DNA of 41,921 bases from a virus. This document shows, one piece after another, positions 17,066 to 25,826 of this stretch. The stretch covers positions 1 to 41,921 of the IMG/VR virus record IMGVR_UViG_3300023313_000016, one strand, 5' to 3'. Position 1 is the first letter of the stretch. Each line of letters opens with the position of its first letter. Below the pieces are notes generated by a model, which did not search any database, was not told the origin of the DNA, and worked only from the letters and a program-made list of their open reading frames with translations. A program made the translations under genes and the position numbers.

Positions 17066-17296
17066 TTACCCCTTCTTTTTGGATTGGACTTCTTCTAATT
17101 TAGAGTAGAACTCATGAACGAGATCTAGTTCCTCTGGAGTGAATGAGTCAGCGTTAACAGATATGTTTAAGTTCTTACACTTCATCAACATATTGTATTT
17201 TTCGATTATGGGACTAACCAAGTGAATATCGCTTGCACTCATCTCTAGGGATAAATCCACCCCCGCACCCAATAAAGATGCGGCAGTGGCTATTAC
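17066..17296 (-). CDS. Tail assembly chaperone T-like extension made by -1 frameshift
   Basis: This frame is open from the slippery site to the TAG at 17066 and has no start of its own with a ribosome site. Read after a -1 shift from the upstream frame it gives VIATAASLLGAGVDLSLEMS... (76 residues), making a 176-residue fusion analogous to lambda gpGT. The first half is hydrophobic, the second charged. It should recruit tail tube subunits to the tape measure during assembly. An independent start at TTG 17272 is possible but unlikely. Confidence 0.85.
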   Translation of the reverse strand, partial: VIATAASLLGAGVDLSLEMSASDIHLVSPIIEKYNMLMKCKNLNISVNADSFTPEELDLVHEFYSKLEEVQSKKKG

Positions 17297-17595
17297 TTTT
17301 TTGCTTTAGGGTTCTTAGGCGGGTTGATAATGTTACCAAAAATCTCCATAACCATAGTGGTCATATCTTCAATCTCTAGAACCTCTTCCCAAGTCTTTAA
17401 TACCTTACCCTCATACTTAACTGATACAGACTTGATGAGGTGTCCTATAGCTGAGATACCTTTAGCTAAGGTACTGTAGTCATACTCCAACTCTGTGTCC
17501 CCCGGCTTCATGCCAAGCTCACCTAGTAACTGTAACTTCTCTGGAATGTTGCAAAGTCTATACTCTACTACTGTTCCCTTGTCCTTGTACTGCAT
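17293..17595 (-). CDS. Tail assembly chaperone G-like (100 aa)
   Basis: Between the tail tube and tape measure genes, the fixed position of lambda gpG-type chaperones. The protein is helical in its C-terminal half (TWEEVLEIEDMTTMVMEIFGNI) and ends in PPKNPKAKK, encoded over the slippery heptamer. Most ribosomes stop at TAA to give this short form; a fraction shift into the extension. ATG 17595 is preceded by a G-rich stretch (CGGGGGGTACAC). Confidence 0.85.
   Translation of the reverse strand: MQYKDKGTVVEYRLCNIPEKLQLLGELGMKPGDTELEYDYSTLAKGISAIGHLIKSVSVKYEGKVLKTWEEVLEIEDMTTMVMEIFGNIINPPKNPKAKK
17296..17302 (-). promoter_or_regulatory. Programmed -1 frameshift site A_AAA_AAG
   Basis: The last codons of the chaperone are GCA AAA AAG TAA, so the heptamer A AAA AAG is in the correct phase (X XXY YYZ), directly before the stop. 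After slipping, the next codon is GTA and the -1 frame stays open for 76 codons. This heptamer is one of the most efficient bacterial -1 slippery sequences known. Confidence 0.88.
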
Positions 17596-17613
17596 GTGTA
17601 CCCCCCGATACGA

Positions 17614-19146
17614 TTATAAAAAGTTAATGTGAAGATCTTTAGACGAGCTAGAAACAAACCCCTTTGCCTCAATCTCTACTACCAAAAATCCGTCATTGTC
17701 TGCTATTGTGTTTGAAGTAATCTTCGCATTAGGCATCCAGATGTTAATTACTGATCCAGGAACCCAGTTACCTGATGGGTCTTTCTTCCCACCGTTAAAC
17801 ATTAGTGAAGTTGTTTTGTTGTTTACTAGTGAGTCGAACTCATCAATCTCATGCTTCTTGAAGATCAATGTAGTTGTTGCTGTAACTTCCCTTTGAAGAA
17901 CTACAGACTCAGATACACCAGACTCAGAGCAGAAGTTATCTACATCTGTCTTAGGAGTTGATACGGACAGAGAGAAGTTGTTACCACCCCTACAGTCAAA
18001 CCTTGCAAAGTCTCCAATAGTCAACTCTTGATTCTTAACAACAAATGACTTAGAGCTGTCATATGCTGGAGTGAGAGGAGTGTCATATGTACTGGGCGCT
18101 CCTGCATAGCTAAGAGAACCTGTCTCGTCTACAGAGAACCCTAGGATTACATCTGCTGCTGTAGCTGAGTTAGCCCCTGTTGCAAAATCAAGGTCTAGGT
18201 ATGTACCACTTGTAGAGATAGTATAACTACCTGTCAGTGAGCTAAACGAACAAGAGATTGTGTCTCCGTTTGTACTAGCTGCTGTCATCTTGGTTGCTAC
18301 CTCTGAGGCCAACTCTTTAGGAGACTGGTAAGTCTTTTGTGTGAGTGAGGCTGTCAAGGCTGCTCCAGCTGCAACATCTACAAAGTCGATTGAGAAGTTT
18401 GAAGCATCTACAGTAATACCATTTCGGAATGATTTAATACCCTCTACCTCGAACTCGATTGTAGCTAGTTCGTTAGCTGGGAAGTTCATATTCATACTAG
18501 TTGTTCTACATCCTGCTACTGCTTGGTGTAGAGAACTAGTAGCTGTACTTGATTGGTAATGGTGAACACTGTATGTTGGGTGTCCGTCTGGCTGTGGGTT
18601 GAAGTGAATTGCCTTACCGAAAGTTACTCCAGATCCGGGTGCTACATTCACATTGTAGTTCATAGTTAGTGAGTCACCTGCTGCGCTGACTACGTTTCTG
18701 ATCTGGTATCCGTTAGTACCGTCCTTGTACATCAAGGCTCTACCTGCTGGGTTGTTAGCACCCTCTCCTACACCTACTTCAATAATTGAAGCGGCGGCAC
18801 TTGATCCTGCCGTACTTCCTACTGCTGCTGTGTCCTCTGCTGCATTAACAATCTGTCCACCCATTGCAGACTTAACCATTACTGCATAGTCAGGTGCCTG
18901 TCCTTCGACTCCGCTGTGCTTCAAGTCTTTTGATATAGAGACAGATGGCGTTTCTTTAGTCGTGAAAGACTCAGATGATCCAATACCGTCTACCAACTCT
19001 TCTGAGCTGACACTTTCGACTGCACTGTTAACTGAGAACCCTGAGTTAATTTTAGTGAACTCCGTTCCTGCTGCCAGTTCTACTAGCTTACCTTCTACTG
19101 CCTCTTCCTTAATCCCTATAATGGAACTTCTTGTTTTTTCTGCCAT
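17614..19146 (-). CDS. Major tail tube protein (510 aa)
   Basis: Position between the tail terminator and the chaperones, and a start typical of tube proteins (KTRSSIIGIKEEAVEG), identify the tail tube subunit. It is larger than minimal tube proteins; the middle (about 200-390) looks like an inserted beta-domain (NFSIDFVDVAAGAALTASLTQK ... YDTPLTPAYDSSKSFVVKNQ). The N-terminal region and the end (ITSNTIADNDGFLVVEIEAKGF) would form the tube barrel. The insert could decorate the tail surface (inference). Confidence 0.8.
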   Translation of the reverse strand: MAEKTRSSIIGIKEEAVEGKLVELAAGTEFTKINSGFSVNSAVESVSSEELVDGIGSSESFTTKETPSVSISKDLKHSGVEGQAPDYAVMVKSAMGGQIVNAAEDTAAVGSTAGSSAAASIIEVGVGEGANNPAGRALMYKDGTNGYQIRNVVSAAGDSLTMNYNVNVAPGSGVTFGKAIHFNPQPDGHPTYSVHHYQSSTATSSLHQAVAGCRTTSMNMNFPANELATIEFEVEGIKSFRNGITVDASNFSIDFVDVAAGAALTASLTQKTYQSPKELASEVATKMTAASTNGDTISCSFSSLTGSYTISTSGTYLDLDFATGANSATAADVILGFSVDETGSLSYAGAPSTYDTPLTPAYDSSKSFVVKNQELTIGDFARFDCRGGNNFSLSVSTPKTDVDNFCSESGVSESVVLQREVTATTTLIFKKHEIDEFDSLVNNKTTSLMFNGGKKDPSGNWVPGSVINIWMPNAKITSNTIADNDGFLVVEIEAKGFVSSSSKDLHINFL

Positions 19147-19163
19147 GTTAGGCTCCTATAAAG

Positions 19164-19628
19164 TTAGTCTAAATCTTCTTGTATTCTAGCTAAGAAATTG
19201 ACCGATGCAGAGATCATTCTGAAGCTGTCATTATTAAAATATTCTATACCGTCAGTAGATACCGCTCCTACATCCCATACCCCATCAGGCCACGCTATGG
19301 TCTGGTTTGAACTAATGTGCAGAATAAGTTCATGTAGGTCGGTTTGCATTAGCTTCACCTCTCTGTCGATGGCAGAAGGTTTCTCCTCTGATCCTGTAAT
19401 AGCTCTTGTGAGAGATACTGTAAAGGCCAGGTCTGTTGAGGACTGCTTTGTTGTTGCCAGAGCTATTGACGAACTACCTATAAGTAGACCCCATCCAGAC
19501 GACAACTGTTGTATTGTATTTGACTCAAGTGCATACGGGTTGGGTAGCCTTCTCTTAGCTGTGAACCCCGGCACTAGAGGTATTTCTGTTATTAGTTTAT
19601 CTATTAGTTGTGAAGTTACTAAACTCAT
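19164..19628 (-). CDS. Tail terminator-like protein (154 aa)
   Basis: Lies just before the tail tube gene, where siphoviruses encode the gpU-like tail terminator. Composition fits: an N-terminal helix (TSQLIDKLITEIPLV), a central strand with AFTVSLTRAITG, and a C-terminal strand (FRMISASVNFLARIQED) like other terminators that end in a beta-strand after a DVGAV-type loop. ATG 19628 has GAGG upstream. Confidence 0.7.
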   Translation of the reverse strand: MSLVTSQLIDKLITEIPLVPGFTAKRRLPNPYALESNTIQQLSSGWGLLIGSSSIALATTKQSSTDLAFTVSLTRAITGSEEKPSAIDREVKLMQTDLHELILHISSNQTIAWPDGVWDVGAVSTDGIEYFNNDSFRMISASVNFLARIQEDLD

Positions 19629-19630
19629 TA

Positions 19631-20431
19631 TTACCTCACCATAGTCTTAGTTTTTATACCTGTCTCTGACTGCTGCTTTGAGCCATCTTTGTTGGTATCT
19701 TTCATGAAGCTTCTGTCAAGTAGTAGCTTAACTCGACTGTCGTATTTGGCCATTTTGTCATCATCACCCATCTCTGAGTAGATCAATGTCAGTGTTTGGT
19801 ATACTGTTGCTAGAGACAGTTGAGACTTATCAAGTAATAGGTTTGATGAGTTGAGGTTTATACTCTCAAGCCTCTCTATGACCCATTCTGTAGCCGTTAT
19901 CCTCTGCTCTTCCCAGTCTACCTTACCTGTTTGCCAGTCGTCCATAAACAGGCTATTCATAACCCTGGGAGAGACTGCCTGTAGTTGTAACTCAGAGCAG
20001 AACAAGTCTCCCATCCAATCTAATGTCATGGCTATGTCTGCATCGTATGTTATTTTTATCCAGTACATGTCGTATATCTTAAGAGATGTGAGGTCTGTTA
20101 TATCCTCTGTATCTTTGGCAGACCATGAGTGTGATCTATCAGTACCGAACTCTATGTACCCAGCCTGGGTAAATGCCTTGGTGTTATCTTGCATTGAGGC
20201 TGCATTTCTCCAAACTGTTCCATCCCAATACTGTACTGTGGCGTTAGATCCCAGCACGTTCAGTGTAGACAGTTTGAAGTATTTTGATGTGAAAGGTATT
20301 AGTGAACCTATATATATTGCATCTGTCGCTGCTGTAAATGTTATAGGGCTGTTGCCTGATGTAGCTCTTGACAGATCTTCAGAAAGGTCTGTTATAGTAC
20401 CACTGCTACTATAAACTATCTTGTCCTTCAT
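19631..20431 (-). CDS. Neck / head-tail connector protein with N-terminal beta-domain (266 aa)
   Basis: The first 145 residues look like a beta-sandwich (YFKLSTLNVLGSNATVQYWDGTVWRNA ... SWSAKDTEDITDLTSLKIYDMYWIKITYD) with a YW-x-G-x-W motif typical of carbohydrate-binding-like virion domains. The C-terminal half is helical (TEWVIERLESINLNSSNLLLD ... YQTLTLIYSEMGDDDKMAKYDSRVKLLLDRSF), resembling connector adaptors. The fusion suggests an adaptor with a surface domain (inference). Start overlaps the upstream stop as ATGA. Confidence 0.6.
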   Translation of the reverse strand: MKDKIVYSSSGTITDLSEDLSRATSGNSPITFTAATDAIYIGSLIPFTSKYFKLSTLNVLGSNATVQYWDGTVWRNAASMQDNTKAFTQAGYIEFGTDRSHSWSAKDTEDITDLTSLKIYDMYWIKITYDADIAMTLDWMGDLFCSELQLQAVSPRVMNSLFMDDWQTGKVDWEEQRITATEWVIERLESINLNSSNLLLDKSQLSLATVYQTLTLIYSEMGDDDKMAKYDSRVKLLLDRSFMKDTNKDGSKQQSETGIKTKTMVR

Positions 20432-20661
20432 AGCTCTCTACCTCCCTCGTCTAACTCGATAGACTTCTTACAATGGTTTTTGTCTATCTTGTTAAGTATC
20501 CAGCATAGGTATTTAGCCCACGTCTGTGTGTCCTGCCTTTTTCCTGCCCTGCTGCTAATGGTCTCGTCAGGATCGCCCAACAGCACGGTATTAGCTAACT
20601 GGTCTATCGCTATGAGCAGATTCCATATATACTTGCAGACTTTACACTCTTTATTTTTCAT
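20428..20661 (-). CDS. Conserved small phage protein with ...GDPDETISSRAGKR motif (77 aa)
   Basis: Contains IAIDQLANTVLLGDPDETIS followed by SRAGKR and C-terminal IDKNHCKKSIE. This pattern (ALDQLxNTLLGGxPDETLSARA ... HC) is, from memory, a widespread small phage protein of unknown function found next to structural or lysis genes. Additional paired cysteines (CKVCKY) at the N-terminus are unusual. Coupled to both neighbours by ATGA overlaps. Confidence 0.7.
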   Translation of the reverse strand: MKNKECKVCKYIWNLLIAIDQLANTVLLGDPDETISSRAGKRQDTQTWAKYLCWILNKIDKNHCKKSIELDEGGREL

Positions 20662-21137
20662 CTCAAGTCCTGTATCGTTAGTAGGTCTGCTTCTGTAGCC
20701 GCTGCAGCTATTTGTGACTTTATAGATCTGCCTGAGTCCAAGTAGTATTGCACTGTCCCGCTAGCTGTAGTCACAAACAAGTCTAAGTTTGCCTCTGTAA
20801 GGCTATATGATGTATCAGACATTGTAGTTATATTTATAGGGAATGTTAATAGTGACTGCAGACTCTTAAGACCTAACCAATTCATCTGTGCTTTTGAGGA
20901 CAGCGAAAATGTCTCTCCATCAAATCCAAACCCATTATCTATGAGTGTTACCGTCTTAGAATCTATTAACTTTATTTTATCTATTTTCTGTATAGATAGG
21001 TAATGATTATCTAGCTCTGCCTTGGGTACAGCTATAACTGACCCCCAATCGATGTTCTCATATAGGGTTGAAGGGCCTGTGCATGACACTTTCTTACCTG
21101 AATAGAACTTATTTATTAACTTCATGTAGTCTATCAT
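20658..21137 (-). CDS. Hypothetical virion-module protein (159 aa)
   Basis: Lies among neck genes with ATGA overlaps on both sides. The C-terminal third (LDLFVTTASGTVQYYLDSGRSIKSQIAAAATEADLLTIQD) is helical and resembles small phage domains found in tail or neck proteins; the N-terminal part is mixed alpha/beta. No firm family. Neck or capsid accessory role inferred from context only. Confidence 0.6.
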   Translation of the reverse strand: MIDYMKLINKFYSGKKVSCTGPSTLYENIDWGSVIAVPKAELDNHYLSIQKIDKIKLIDSKTVTLIDNGFGFDGETFSLSSKAQMNWLGLKSLQSLLTFPINITTMSDTSYSLTEANLDLFVTTASGTVQYYLDSGRSIKSQIAAAATEADLLTIQDLR

Positions 21138-21685
21138 ACAAACGCCTCCACGGATATACGGGCTCGTCTTATACGTGCCACCTCTTCCTTAGGACTTCTA
21201 AACAATATCTCTACTGTATGTGTACCAGCAGGTAGGTCTATAACAATATGCCCTGACGCTGTATGGTACTGCTCATCTCTTATACATCCTTCACTCTGCT
21301 CTGCTATTACTACTCCACCTACTTCCACCCTCCACTCCACACTCTTCTTATCCTCATCACAGCTCAATTCTGAACTGTAAGTTATTTTATACTTACCTAG
21401 AGGTAGTGTGTTTGTAGTAGCCTGTAATTTACTTACCCAGTTATCTGAGTCAGTACTGCTCTCAACATCACTGGAGAAGTATTCTGGAGTTATGATAGTG
21501 GAACCTACTGCTGGAGTGACTAGACTCCACTGTGTCCCGTTCCATTGTAGTTGTTGTCCTGCGACAATTGAAGAGAGATCTATACCAAGAACGGTATCGA
21601 GTCCTAGAACATACTCTTGATGGTATTCTAGCTCTACTCCATTCTTCTCCGCAATCAGCACTTTAACGCTGTCTGGTGCTGGCAT
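21134..21685 (-). CDS. Putative virion surface beta-sandwich protein (183 aa)
   Basis: After a short fibre-like linker (QLQWNGTQWSLVTPA) the protein forms a likely jelly-roll: GKYKITYSSELSCDEDKKSVEWRVEVGGVVIAEQS... and SGHIVIDLPAGTHTVEILFRSP. This looks like a TNF/C1q-like or carbohydrate-binding domain as found on head fibres or tail fibres. Its place beside the 435-aa head-fibre-like protein suggests both decorate the capsid or neck. Confidence 0.65.
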   Translation of the reverse strand: MPAPDSVKVLIAEKNGVELEYHQEYVLGLDTVLGIDLSSIVAGQQLQWNGTQWSLVTPAVGSTIITPEYFSSDVESSTDSDNWVSKLQATTNTLPLGKYKITYSSELSCDEDKKSVEWRVEVGGVVIAEQSEGCIRDEQYHTASGHIVIDLPAGTHTVEILFRSPKEEVARIRRARISVEAFV

Positions 21686-21700
21686 AGATCTCCCCCTTAA

Positions 21701-23008
21701 TTAAATGTTGACTTTGATGAACCTGATCTCTACGTGCATATCTGTAGAGTTCTTAGCTGTTCCTACTGCCCACACGTGCTCTCCTGATGTTCCGGGGAGT
21801 GTTGCTGAGTAAGTTGAACCTGTCCAAAAATAGGTTGTACCCGCTGTCGCTCCTGTGAGGACTCCTGGTATAACTTCATCGTTAGCCAATACCTTGACCT
21901 GTGCTGCTGCCGCTGCAGTTGTTAGAGCTAGTCCAATACCTCTGTGTGCTTGAGACAGTGTTGAGTAAGGCAATACAGTGTCGTTTCCGGAGATGTAGCA
22001 AAGGTCGCCCTTGGTTACTCCACCAGCACCAGCAGTGTACTCTACATAGTCACGTCCATCAGATGCGAGGGTGTACAACTCAGAGAGCGCACCTTCTACA
22101 CTTGTAGCTGTGAATACTGCACTTGCGTCCTCGATACCGATTATGCTGGCACCTTGTCCGCTTACAGAACTGTTCAAGTCACTAGCCTGAATCGCCTTGG
22201 CATCGTTAAATGCTGTGGAGAAATCGATCGCCATGTTGTCTGAACCATCGTCTACAAGCCCTGCTCCTGCGAAGTCTGTTGGCTCGATGCGTAGTTGGTT
22301 CCCTACAAGCTTAATACCGCCTGCTGCAACCAGATCAGCTTGGAAGTCAGATCCAATCCTCTTAACACCTAAGCTACCTGTGTATATACCCGCGCTAAAT
22401 AGAACCCAAGAACCTGAAGCAAAAACATCGTTATTGAACGTGTATGCTGAGGTTTCATCTTCTACGTATACGTAAGTACCTTTATTCGGGTCAATCTCAG
22501 TTACCCAAGCAGTACCGTTATACTCAACAACTTTATTGTCAAGACCTGCCCAAGCACCTGTAGCTGAAGGACCGACAATATACCTGTCACCCGCTACTGG
22601 AGAAGCTGGAGGCGCTGTTAAGTCCTTGTCCTTGATTGACTCTCTAAAGTCTTGTAGTCCTGAGACTGCGTTATCAAGTTGACCTTTGTTGACTGCATCA
22701 CTGGAAGCGACACCGTCTGCTAGACTTGTTAGCTTGTTTGAACCCATAGACTGAGGGCCTGTGAATGCCCTTGAACCGTCTGCGAGTGTGTACTGTGTGT
22801 GGTCGTCGTCTGCTAGTCCTGCAACGCTACCGTGGTCGATAGTGCTGAAGTTAACTAGACTTGCGTCGAGTAGACCTGCCGCATCCAAAAGGATAGGCTT
22901 ACCTGCATCTGCAACACCAGCTGAGGATGCTACGTACTCTGTAGATGCATAACCGAGAGTTTCTTGATAGAAACCATCAGCGTTAGTTACTAGAAATTTA
23001 ACTGACAT
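21701..23008 (-). CDS. Putative head fibre / capsid appendage protein (435 aa)
   Basis: Contains the fibre signature DHGSVAGLADDDHTQYTLADGSRAFTG (residues about 58-84) and SSDAVNKGQLD, which occur in phage fibre shafts, then PPASPVAGDRYIV, typical of a DUF2793-like domain. The C-terminal quarter is small-residue-rich and beta-like. Found in the head module rather than the tail module, it may be a capsid fibre; a side tail fibre is the alternative. AGGAG precedes ATG 23008. Confidence 0.7.
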   Translation of the reverse strand: MSVKFLVTNADGFYQETLGYASTEYVASSAGVADAGKPILLDAAGLLDASLVNFSTIDHGSVAGLADDDHTQYTLADGSRAFTGPQSMGSNKLTSLADGVASSDAVNKGQLDNAVSGLQDFRESIKDKDLTAPPASPVAGDRYIVGPSATGAWAGLDNKVVEYNGTAWVTEIDPNKGTYVYVEDETSAYTFNNDVFASGSWVLFSAGIYTGSLGVKRIGSDFQADLVAAGGIKLVGNQLRIEPTDFAGAGLVDDGSDNMAIDFSTAFNDAKAIQASDLNSSVSGQGASIIGIEDASAVFTATSVEGALSELYTLASDGRDYVEYTAGAGGVTKGDLCYISGNDTVLPYSTLSQAHRGIGLALTTAAAAAQVKVLANDEVIPGVLTGATAGTTYFWTGSTYSATLPGTSGEHVWAVGTAKNSTDMHVEIRFIKVNI

Positions 23009-23010
23009 AG

Positions 23011-23331
23011 TTACTCCTTGTTAAATGATAGTTCTCCTGATAAAGGATCATGACCGAATGGCTGACCTTCAGGAACACCATGCCTCTTTCGTAATTCTGC
23101 TAGGTAGACTTTATGATTTCCGATCTTGTTCTTATGAACATTCTGTTTCGCAATCATGTCTTGTTCGAGCAACAACACCTTGGAGTGCATTAGTTGTATT
23201 TGTAGATTGAGGTTGTCTCTTTTTAGTCTGGCGAACTCTAACTCAGACATTCTTAATTTATATTCAGCATTAGAGTTGTCTAATATTCGCATGTCCGCTT
23301 CTGATAAATGCGTTGGATACTTCTTCTTCAA
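23011..23331 (-). CDS. Coiled-coil protein of head module (106 aa), TTG start
   Basis: Residues about 20-80 form a continuous charged helix with heptad spacing (LRMSELEFARLKRDNLNLQIQL...), ending in a short Pro/Gly tail. The frame begins at TTG 23331, supported by GGGGGG seven bases upstream; no ATG is near. It may be a head maturation or fibre-chaperone protein for the adjacent appendage gene (inference). Confidence 0.65.
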   Translation of the reverse strand: MKKKYPTHLSEADMRILDNSNAEYKLRMSELEFARLKRDNLNLQIQLMHSKVLLLEQDMIAKQNVHKNKIGNHKVYLAELRKRHGVPEGQPFGHDPLSGELSFNKE

Positions 23332-23352
23332 AATAAACCCCCCAAGGTTGTA

Positions 23353-23778
23353 TTAGCTAAGTATGATTTTTTCTAAACTAGGTAACAGAAATAGCTCATT
23401 TGCTTTAATGGCCATACCTATCTTCTGTAGATGTCCCGTGGTTGGTACTGTAGTAGTTATAGTCCCAAAAGGTCCAATGTAAGCCACCTTACCGAACGAC
23501 AGACCACTTATACCGTCTGTTACTTTTCCTGACACCAACACCTCACAGGTTGTGGCATCAATCTTCTTTATAACAATCCCAAAAACTAGGTTGTTATAAA
23601 TATTGGTTGTAATTGTAATTACTTTGTTCTCGACTGTTTGAGAAGGTACTACAACGTCCCCCACAGCCGTTGAAGCATTACATATAAATTCTGACGAGAT
23701 CTTCTGTGCGAACTCTACGTTTGCCTGTGATCTGTCAAGTTCTAGTTGTCCATTGAGAGGGTTTAGCCGGAATGCCAT
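23353..23778 (-). CDS. Putative capsid decoration protein (141 aa)
   Basis: Beta-rich small protein between major capsid and appendage genes. Segments FICNASTAVGDVVVPS, VFGIVIKKIDATTCEVLVSGKV and KVAYIGPFGTITTTVP are consistent with a DUF2190-like or other trimeric head-stabilising barrel. No enzyme motif. AAGGGGG lies upstream of ATG 23778. Confidence 0.65.
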   Translation of the reverse strand: MAFRLNPLNGQLELDRSQANVEFAQKISSEFICNASTAVGDVVVPSQTVENKVITITTNIYNNLVFGIVIKKIDATTCEVLVSGKVTDGISGLSFGKVAYIGPFGTITTTVPTTGHLQKIGMAIKANELFLLPSLEKIILS

Positions 23779-23787
23779 CTAACCCCC

Positions 23788-24051
23788 TTACGTCCAAGAC
23801 ACCGATGCTAAGTCGTTCTTGGATACATCTGTATACGTAACAGTTATGACCTTTAGTATAGCACCCGATGCGCCTCCTGTCCTGTACGTGTAAACTTCTG
23901 TAAGCGTGTCTGGGTAGGCTGCCTGTATAAAATCAGCATCAAGAGGGATGTCCAATGTACCGAAAGGTATGACCCTTACGGCATGTTCTCCTGTGTTGGT
24001 CTCTTGGAACTTGTTAAACTCCCTATCTGTTACATTGCCTTTAAGGACCAT
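23788..24051 (-). CDS. Small conserved virion protein (87 aa)
   Basis: Ends with VYTYRTGGASGAILKVITVTYTDVSKNDLASVSW, a YRTGG-x-x-G-x(4)-V-x-VTYTD pattern that recurs from memory in small phage head or fibre genes and would form a beta hairpin. Function probably structural; exact role unknown. Confidence 0.65.
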   Translation of the reverse strand: MVLKGNVTDREFNKFQETNTGEHAVRVIPFGTLDIPLDADFIQAAYPDTLTEVYTYRTGGASGAILKVITVTYTDVSKNDLASVSWT

Positions 24052-24105
24052 GTCTATACCTCATAGTTACTACCCTAGATAAATGTAACACAATGTACAT
24101 TAACC

Positions 24106-24351
24106 CTAACTAGTGGTCTCTGTTGTTGTGTTACCTATTTTAGTCCTCTTAACTTTACTCTTTCGTTTAACAACCTTAACAGGCTTACTAGGATTGATCC
24201 AAGCGTAGTGCCTATTGCCTTGAGCGTAAAGAGATAGGATGGCAAACGGTAACTGTATCTGTTGTAATATGTCCTGTAGACCTTGCGCTGTCTGAGAGGA
24301 CAGTACCTGTACGTTTTTAAATGTGCTCAAATTGTCACCGAATGCCATCAT
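24106..24351 (-). CDS. Small basic-tailed hypothetical protein (81 aa)
   Basis: Lies just after the major capsid gene. Two consecutive ATGs at 24351 and 24348 follow AAGGAGTAT. The N-terminal half is helical (LSSQTAQGLQDILQQIQLPFAIL); the C-terminal tail is strongly basic (KPVKVVKRKSKVKRTK) and could contact packaged DNA or the capsid interior (inference). A minor head protein is the likeliest role. Confidence 0.65.
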   Translation of the reverse strand: MMAFGDNLSTFKNVQVLSSQTAQGLQDILQQIQLPFAILSLYAQGNRHYAWINPSKPVKVVKRKSKVKRTKIGNTTTETTS

Positions 24352-24358
24352 ATACTCC

Positions 24359-25234
24359 TTATACGTTGTAAAAACTCATGTGTTGAGTAAGACCTTCATA
24401 AGAAAGAGCCGACCCTACGATGATATCAGCAGTGATTATGAATCCTCTCTTTTTGTTACTGTGCAAGTCAGACACCTTAATGTCCATACCTTGCTGCATA
24501 ACAAAGTGTATTGCGTCTGGATCAAAGGCAAGTCCTAGTTGACTAGTTGCACTAGTGGCTGACAATTGGCTCATTCCTGCACTGTTGTCCTCAAGGATAT
24601 TGAATCCGAATCTCTGAGTAGCGATCTGTCCGCCTACGATTGGAGAGTCTGGAACGAAGTCTTTACTAGTCAAACTAGTGACATTCATCAAGTCTTGGTG
24701 GAATACTGGATCTAGTAGCAAGTATTTGTTCTTAGCTGCCCACTTCTTCTGTGAGGCGTAGATCTTTGCGGCTCCTAGTTGTGATGCGTCAAACGCTGTA
24801 ACTGCTGCTGTAGCGCTGGTAGGTGCTGCCATTACGCCATACAAGTAGTTGTTCAACTCAATCTCGATAGCTTCAAACAAACCCTTTCTCATCTGTGAAT
24901 TAGGGTCGTGAATCTGAGACTGAAGATCAATCAAATGTTCGATCTCATAACCAGCTTGGATGATAGTATCTGCCTTGACAGTTACTTGCGCAGTCTGTAG
25001 AGCGTCTGTTTGATAGTCGTTGTACCCAGCAACACCGATAGTCTTGCGGACGGCTGTAGGTCGTCTGATGGTTGAGATCTTAACTTCATCCCCACCCTTT
25101 TGAATTGATCCTTGATACTCTTTGGAAACTAGTGAAGGAAGTAATGTGTTTTCCTTCAACTCGCTGCGAATACTAGGACTCCAGAACTTTTGAATCTGTG
25201 CGTTGACTGCTGCCAACTCTGTAATTAGTGCCAT
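24359..25234 (-). CDS. Major capsid protein, HK97 fold (291 aa)
   Basis: Position after the scaffold and the sequence pattern identify the coat protein: an N-arm helix (NAQIQKFWSPSIRSELKENTLLP), IQKGGDEVKISTIRRP, a long alpha-helix region, KWAAKNKYLLLDPVFHQDLMN, FGFNILEDNS, and DPDAIHFVMQQGMDIKVSDL. This resembles the P22 gp5-like or phage coat proteins of the HK97 fold. No N-terminal protease is encoded nearby, in line with use of a separate scaffold. Confidence 0.88.
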   Translation of the reverse strand: MALITELAAVNAQIQKFWSPSIRSELKENTLLPSLVSKEYQGSIQKGGDEVKISTIRRPTAVRKTIGVAGYNDYQTDALQTAQVTVKADTIIQAGYEIEHLIDLQSQIHDPNSQMRKGLFEAIEIELNNYLYGVMAAPTSATAAVTAFDASQLGAAKIYASQKKWAAKNKYLLLDPVFHQDLMNVTSLTSKDFVPDSPIVGGQIATQRFGFNILEDNSAGMSQLSATSATSQLGLAFDPDAIHFVMQQGMDIKVSDLHSNKKRGFIITADIIVGSALSYEGLTQHMSFYNV

Positions 25235-25238
25235 TTAT

Positions 25239-25826
25239 TTAATCCTTTACTTCATGAGATCTAGCAACTTTCTCTTTAGCGGAAAGATTTAACCATGTCT
25301 CGTATGTTAATGATTGGGGGCCTGTTCCTGGGGCATTGTCTGGTAAGTCAGACTGCGTAGATATCAGGTCTCCGTACTGCTCTCTGAACGATGAGGCCAC
25401 CTGCTTAAGTGACTCCTGCTCAACTAAACCCGACTCGTCTAAGACAATCGAATTTATATCTGCAAACTTCAAATACTCAGTCTTTCGGATACCCTTTAGC
25501 TCTGCTGCTAATGCGGCTTCCTTAGTTCTGATTAAGTCCATCTGCTGTCTCTGCGAGATCTCAATCTGTAACTTCTCAACTGATGCTCGCTCTGCCTCGA
25601 ACAACTCTTGATACTTACCCTGTTCTGCTTTAGCCGCTTCCTCTGCTGCTTGCTTCTCTGCAACCAACGCATTGTGTGCCTGCTCAAGCTCCTTGAACTT
25701 AGATTGATCTGACTTTCTCTGAGCTAATACTCTCTGATACGTCTCGAACGCTACAGATTTACTTGGCTCATCCTTTGGCGGCACAACCGCCTGATCGACA
25801 CTATCACTAATATTGTCTGGCATCAT
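25239..25826 (-). CDS. Capsid scaffolding protein (195 aa)
   Basis: A highly charged helical protein directly upstream of the coat gene. Residues about 30-110 are Glu/Lys/Gln/Ala coiled coil (FKELEQAHNALVAEKQAAEE...), with a Pro-rich flexible stretch and a short C-terminal helix (YETWLNLSAKEKVARSHEV) that could bind coat. It should template procapsid assembly and exit. Start ATG 25826 overlaps the preceding stop as ATGA. Confidence 0.85.
   Translation of the reverse strand: MMPDNISDSVDQAVVPPKDEPSKSVAFETYQRVLAQRKSDQSKFKELEQAHNALVAEKQAAEEAAKAEQGKYQELFEAERASVEKLQIEISQRQQMDLIRTKEAALAAELKGIRKTEYLKFADINSIVLDESGLVEQESLKQVASSFREQYGDLISTQSDLPDNAPGTGPQSLTYETWLNLSAKEKVARSHEVKD

Noticed and set aside
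16223-17098. Long antisense frame opposite the tape measure gene (291 aa)
   Set aside because: It mirrors the codon pattern of the tape measure gene and has no ribosome site; similar antisense frames occur all along this gene.
17066-17272. Separate 68-aa gene starting at TTG 17272
   Set aside because: No ribosome site at that TTG, and the frame is open back to the in-phase A_AAA_AAG site, so a frameshift product is the better reading.
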